A stretch of DNA of 23,764 nucleotides from Ichthyophonus hoferi (taxonomy: Eukaryota; Opisthokonta; Ichthyosporea; Ichthyophonida; Ichthyophonidae), in NCBI GenBank assembly GCA_002751075.1, contig NAOQ01000750.1, forward strand, positions 1 to 23,764, written 5' to 3'. A program made the translations under genes and the position numbers. Position 1 is the stretch's first letter, and each line of letters begins with the position of its first letter. The notes under the pieces are model-generated. The model saw only the letters and a list, made by a program, of their open reading frames with translations, ran no database searches and was not told where the DNA came from. Positions 19,709 to 23,764 of the stretch are shown piece by piece.

Positions 19709-22663
19709 ATGGGGAAACCTAACCAAGAAGTATCCTCTGATGTCACTACCGCTTTTGATAATTCTCCTACCAGCGAATCAGAAATGATTATCACACCATG
19801 CCTAGCAAATCAGGAACAGGAAGGCAAAGAGAGAGAGGGAGAATCTATAGCACCATCCAATGGGGACACTCTATTGCCATCTGATAATAGTAATGCTCTT
19901 TCAAAGGCTGTTAGTCCAAAATCGCGCAGGGCCCGTCCACTTAGCATAGGCCGAATAAGTTCCCTATTGGCTGATAAAGAGAATAAAAAGCGGGAGAGCC
20001 AATCTAAATCACCCCCTCCTAAAATAAAATTTGGGAGTATTGCTGATAGTGTGTTGAATATGAAAGAATACATGAACCAACAAATAGAGAAAGAAAAGGA
20101 AAAAGTGATTGCACTTCAGAAGGAACTCATGCAACAGCAGCTAGATTACACCAATAAGGAGGCCGAGTTAAAAAGGGAGTTGGAGGCTGGGTACAGGGAG
20201 AGGGAGAGAATGAGGGTGACGTATGAGGAGATGGAAGAGGATATGATGAGACAAATGGATGAAAAGGTAAGAGGGAGAGAGAGATGGGTGGTTAAATTGG
20301 GCCGATTGTTATCATTGGTTATTATTATTTTATTTTATATATTTATTAGAGCACCCAATCATATCTAGCCATATTTCCCTTTTACCCTCTATCTATTTAT
20401 AGCCCTCCCTCTTCATCTGTTGTCAAGCATATACCTTATCTACCATATATAGAATACATACCTTATGTACCCTATACCATTACATTAGAGAATCCTGTAC
20501 ATGTTTAGACCTATAAGACGGTCTCTTCCTCATGATTACTAACCTATCATATCACAGAGAGAGGTACTAGCACGTGCTACTAGCCTTAGAAAACAGGCGG
20601 CTCTACAGGCCCAGATCATTAATACTCATGAACTCAAGCTACGATCAACCAATAAGAAGGCTGCTAAATCAGTCAGTGAGTTGGCCAAGTCTCTCAAGGT
20701 TACCCAATTAAATACTCAGGCTTCTATCTTAACCAATGAAAAACTGATGAAGGTCATGTCACATGACAAGGACAGTGTTACAAAGTTTGAGTTACAAGCC
20801 AATCAGGATCATACAGAGACGCTGAAGTACAAAGCGGCCAATGAGAAAAATGAGGAGGAAATAGACGAATCAGAGAAGAGCGAGTTGTATATTAAGTCTA
20901 TATTAGGGCAGCTAGCAATAGAGAAGAACGAATTAGAAATGAATATTGAGAACCTAAAACACAATCTATTAATAGCAGAGGAAGCATTGGTTACAGCTAC
21001 GTCATCACTACAAGCTACAAAAAAGGAGAGGGAGAGGGTAAGAGAGGAAGTGAGGGAGGTGGGAAAGAGGGCAGAAAGGATGGCTGAAGGGCTGCGATTG
21101 ACTAGAAGTCAGTGGGAGATATTGGAGGAGAGGGTGAAGGAGGGAAGGAGGAGGAAGGAGGAGCTAGTTCAAGAGGAGGAGGAGGAAGAGAGGGAGAGAG
21201 ATAGGGCCTTACAAGAAGTTAATAGATTAGAGATGGAGTTGACTAGACAGGTGGGGGTGGAGAGGGAGAAGGAGGAGGAGAGGGAGAGGGTGGTAGAGGA
21301 GATAGAGAAGCTTAAGAGGGAGATAGAGAGGGAGAGGGAGAGGGCCAATGAGAACCAGGCTTTATTGGATACACTTAATGCTGATTTGCTGGAGAAGGGC
21401 AAGGTGGTAGAACAAACCAATCAGGAGACAAGAGAGATGGAGGCACGTGTTAAAACCCTATTGCTAGAGAAGGAATCATTGGTTGCTAGGCACCAGGCTT
21501 TGACCAATGATGTAGACCGTGCACACTCAGCAGTTTTACTTTTAAATAACGAATTAGAGAAGGCAGATAAAGATTATAAGGTAGTGATGAAAGAGTTAGA
21601 TCAGGCCATACAATTGGCCGTGAAGGCAGAGGAGGGGGCAAAGAAAGCCACCAATCAATTAAAGGCAATGACGTATGCAGCCAATAGAGACATGGATCAA
21701 AGAGACCAATTGAAGGTGGAGCAACAGCTTGTCATAACACGATTGGAAGAGGCGGTTGCCAAGGAAAGGGCTGCCATTGCTTCAATTGAGAAAGAATTGA
21801 CTGAATTGGAGCAAATCACAGAGCAAGAAAGAAGGAAGGTAACACATGTACTGATGGAGAGAGATAAGACTAAACGGGAGATAGAGAAGAGGGAAAGCAT
21901 GATGAGGGAGGAGGAGAAGAGGGAGGAGGAGACCAGGGAGAGGATAAGAAGATGTGAGGGAAGGCAACGGCGCTTGGGTAGGGAGATAGAAGTGATTCAT
22001 AAACGAATGGCTGACTGTCAGCACGAGAAGGATATGGTTAATACAAAGAGAGAAGAGGTTGAGAAGACCTTGTTGCTAAAGAGGGAGGAATGTATGGTTG
22101 CTAGGCAGAGTGTAGATGTGTTTGCTGAAATGGATAGGTTGGATAAGGTTAATATGATTACTGGGATTCAATTGGAGGAACGGAAGAGAAGGGTTGCTAT
22201 GGAAACGCAGAGATATGCCGAGTTAGAGAGGGAATTGGGGGAGGCACATAGATCACGTGAGCAACTATTAGGAAAGGAGATAACTTTACGTGAACAGGTT
22301 GCCATCGAAACACTGAAGTATGCAGATGCAGCGAAGCAATTGGAGGAGACAACCAAATCGCGTGATGAACTATTTATAAAGAGAACTATAATGCAACAGG
22401 CAGCCATGGAGAAAGATATAACAACCAATAAGATCCTGGGAGGGAGAGAAAGAGAGAATGAATTGCAGTCAATGGGTGATTCATCGCCAATCCCCTTAGA
22501 TCCTATCAAGACTATCTCTATACCTTCATTGGGTAATCAGCTGGTAGTAGAGTCATTACGATTGGGTGCATATAGCCTGTTGCTAGGGGCAGTTAGTATC
22601 CCAGCTAGATTATTCTTGGGCCAATCAAAAATTCCCAAAGATAAGATTGGTGACCAGGACTGA
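19709..22663 (+). CDS. Long coiled-coil protein, two coding exons, 887 aa
   Basis: Exons are 19709-20266 and 20558-22663, joined in phase 0, ending TGA. The ATG has a good context (ACCATGG). Residues 1-115 are Ser/Pro-rich and basic, with SPKSRRARPLSIGR, and look disordered. Residues about 116-830 are almost continuous coiled coil, very rich in Glu, Arg, Lys, Leu and Gln. A Glu/Arg-dense core (RERERVREE, EEEEERERDRAL type) lies around 330-460. Two 35-residue tandem repeats occur at 732-766 and 767-801. Near the end (853-875) a hydrophobic segment, GAYSLLLGAVSIPARLFLG, could be a weak membrane anchor or amphipathic helix. No motor, kinase or other catalytic domain is present. It could be a golgin-like tether or a centrosome or nuclear-envelope structural protein; sequence alone cannot say which. 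The gene has few introns, unlike the 16-exon gene upstream. Confidence 0.88.
20267..20557 (+). other. Intron of the coiled-coil gene
   Basis: A 291-bp intron with donor GTAAGA, branch-point TACTAAC at 20,537-20,543 and acceptor ATCACAG, about 14 nt after the branch A. Removing it links codon 186 (AAG) to AGA GAG GTA and keeps the coiled coil going on both sides. If retained, translation runs 33 more codons and ends in a strongly hydrophobic tail. Confidence 0.85.
22193..22402 (+). repeat. Two 105-bp in-frame tandem repeats in the coiled-coil gene
   Basis: Copies at 22,193-22,297 and 22,298-22,402 encode related 35-residue units of pattern VAxETxxYAxxxxxLxExxxSR, then xxL and K. Thirty-five residues equal five heptads, so duplication preserves the coiled-coil register. 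The copies have diverged in about half their residues, so the duplication is old. Confidence 0.75.
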
Positions 22664-22713
22664 GTCATAACGCATTAGCCCAATCACTACTTTGCACTAA
22701 AATACTTTAAAAT

Positions 22714-22719
22714 ATTAAA
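22714..22719 (+). promoter_or_regulatory. Possible polyadenylation signal
   Basis: ATTAAA, the commonest variant of AATAAA, occurs 51 nt after the stop codon of the coiled-coil gene in an A-rich stretch. In such AT-rich DNA it could be chance. Confidence 0.3.
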
Positions 22720-23527
22720 AAGTATAAAATTATAAAATGTGAACTATCTATATACACCTATAGTGAGGTTGGCCAACTCGATCCCTTTTTTAACCAATCA
22801 TCATACTAGTTATACTTTATATATAATGAATATCCAACCAGAGCAAGAATAGCATATGATTCCGGGACATCACTTAATAGATGATACTGTACCAATAACA
22901 TTATACTAAGCCAAATCAATTAAGCGGATGTATAGATGTGAAACTCGGCTGGCTATTGGCTAATTAAAGGCCCTAGGCTAGTATAGATAGCCTGATATAT
23001 CATGTAAGGGAGATTATTGACGTCAGTCGGAATCCTAATATAGTATTACTTATCATGGAATACCACGTAGTGTAACAATATCTATGATGTCACGATATGG
23101 TGCTTTTTTGATCAATTTGCGAGGCCTGTAGAAAAGTCAATTTTACAATCAGTCTCATTGACATTGAACCGAACTAAACTATATATAATTACACCCATAA
23201 TCAACGCATGTTGCGGAAGAATAAAACAGACAGAAACAGCTAATAATAAACACAGACTATACTATTTCTATATGGTATTTTAACACTTTATATACGGTTT
23301 TAGACATTCTCCTTCCTTTTTGGTTTTTTTATACGTCGCTAAATTCTGAATACATTCTACAAAGATACAACAACTTTGAACAAATACTAATGGTATTAAT
23401 GGAAAATTCTTTTTTTGAGGAATGATGAGTTTATAGTTAATATATTAGTAGTAGTATGTATGATACAATCTATTCCATATTTTCTTTTACCATATATATG
23501 CCAAAATAGATTATATATGCTTTATTA
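22720..23527. other. AT-rich intergenic DNA
   Basis: Nothing gene-like is visible. Several CCAAT/ATTGG pentamers continue to about 22,960 and then thin out. A GTTGGCCAAC palindrome lies near 22,770. Confidence 0.5.
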
Positions 23528-23563
23528 GGCAATTATTATTATTATTATTATTATTATTACTAC

Positions 23564-23656
<93 letters not shown>

Positions 23657-23764
23657 TACTATTATTATTATCATTATTATTACTACTACTATTACTATTA
23701 TTATTATTACTATTACTACTGTTATTATTTATTATTACTATTACTACTGTTATTATTTATTATT
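23528..23764. repeat. ATT trinucleotide array running off the window
   Basis: About 237 bp of ATT repeats, nearly pure from 23,560 to 23,650 and then interrupted by ACT units and a longer motif ATTACTATTACTACTGTT repeated near the end. The right edge is the window edge, so total length is unknown. Confidence 0.95.

Noticed and set aside
21169-22509. Minus-strand open frames under the coiled-coil gene, Ser/Leu-rich
   Set aside because: They are antisense shadows of Glu/Arg-rich codons.

Overview
The window looks like AT-rich nuclear DNA of an intron-rich eukaryote. One gene is split by at least 15 short introns, with GT-AG borders (one GC-AG) and a TACTAAC-type branch point in the neighbouring gene. 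Long tracts of satellite and microsatellite separate the genes. Compact genes with small introns in a very AT-rich background would suit a sponge or another early-branching animal or relative, but nothing here fixes the species.

Layout: (1) 1-4,079 is gene-poor AT-rich DNA with diverged short repeats. (2) 4,080-9,521, minus strand, is a 16-exon gene that I could assemble with every intron phase matching. The spliced coding sequence is 1,335 nt (444 aa). It encodes a DHH-DHHA2 phosphoesterase with a complete family II inorganic pyrophosphatase metal site (GHK..D.D, VDH, DHH, SDT) and the C-terminal SRKK substrate motif. Intron-borne arrays of TATAC and AAT/AAC lie inside it. (3) 9,713-10,080 is an ACAT/CAAACATA microsatellite just upstream of that gene. 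(4) 10,080-18,940 is a roughly 9-kb gene desert with TATTA-type satellite, a pair of diverged dispersed repeats, a short reverse-transcriptase-like fossil and a lone LTR-like fossil. (5) 18,950-22,663, plus strand, is a gene with a TATA box, a probable non-coding first exon and two coding exons. They encode an 887-aa coiled-coil protein with a weak hydrophobic segment near the C terminus. (6) 22,664-23,764 is a short AT-rich tail ending in an ATT trinucleotide array that runs off the window.

The two genes are transcribed divergently away from the central desert and have no evident functional link. The most unusual signal is the pentamer CCAAT/ATTGG. By hand count it is present about 5-6 times more often than base composition predicts, across exons, introns and flanks of both genes. 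In the coiled-coil gene it occurs in all three reading frames and on both strands, and it appears to shape amino-acid choice. This looks like a nucleotide-level constraint or mutational signature, not ordinary promoter CCAAT boxes.
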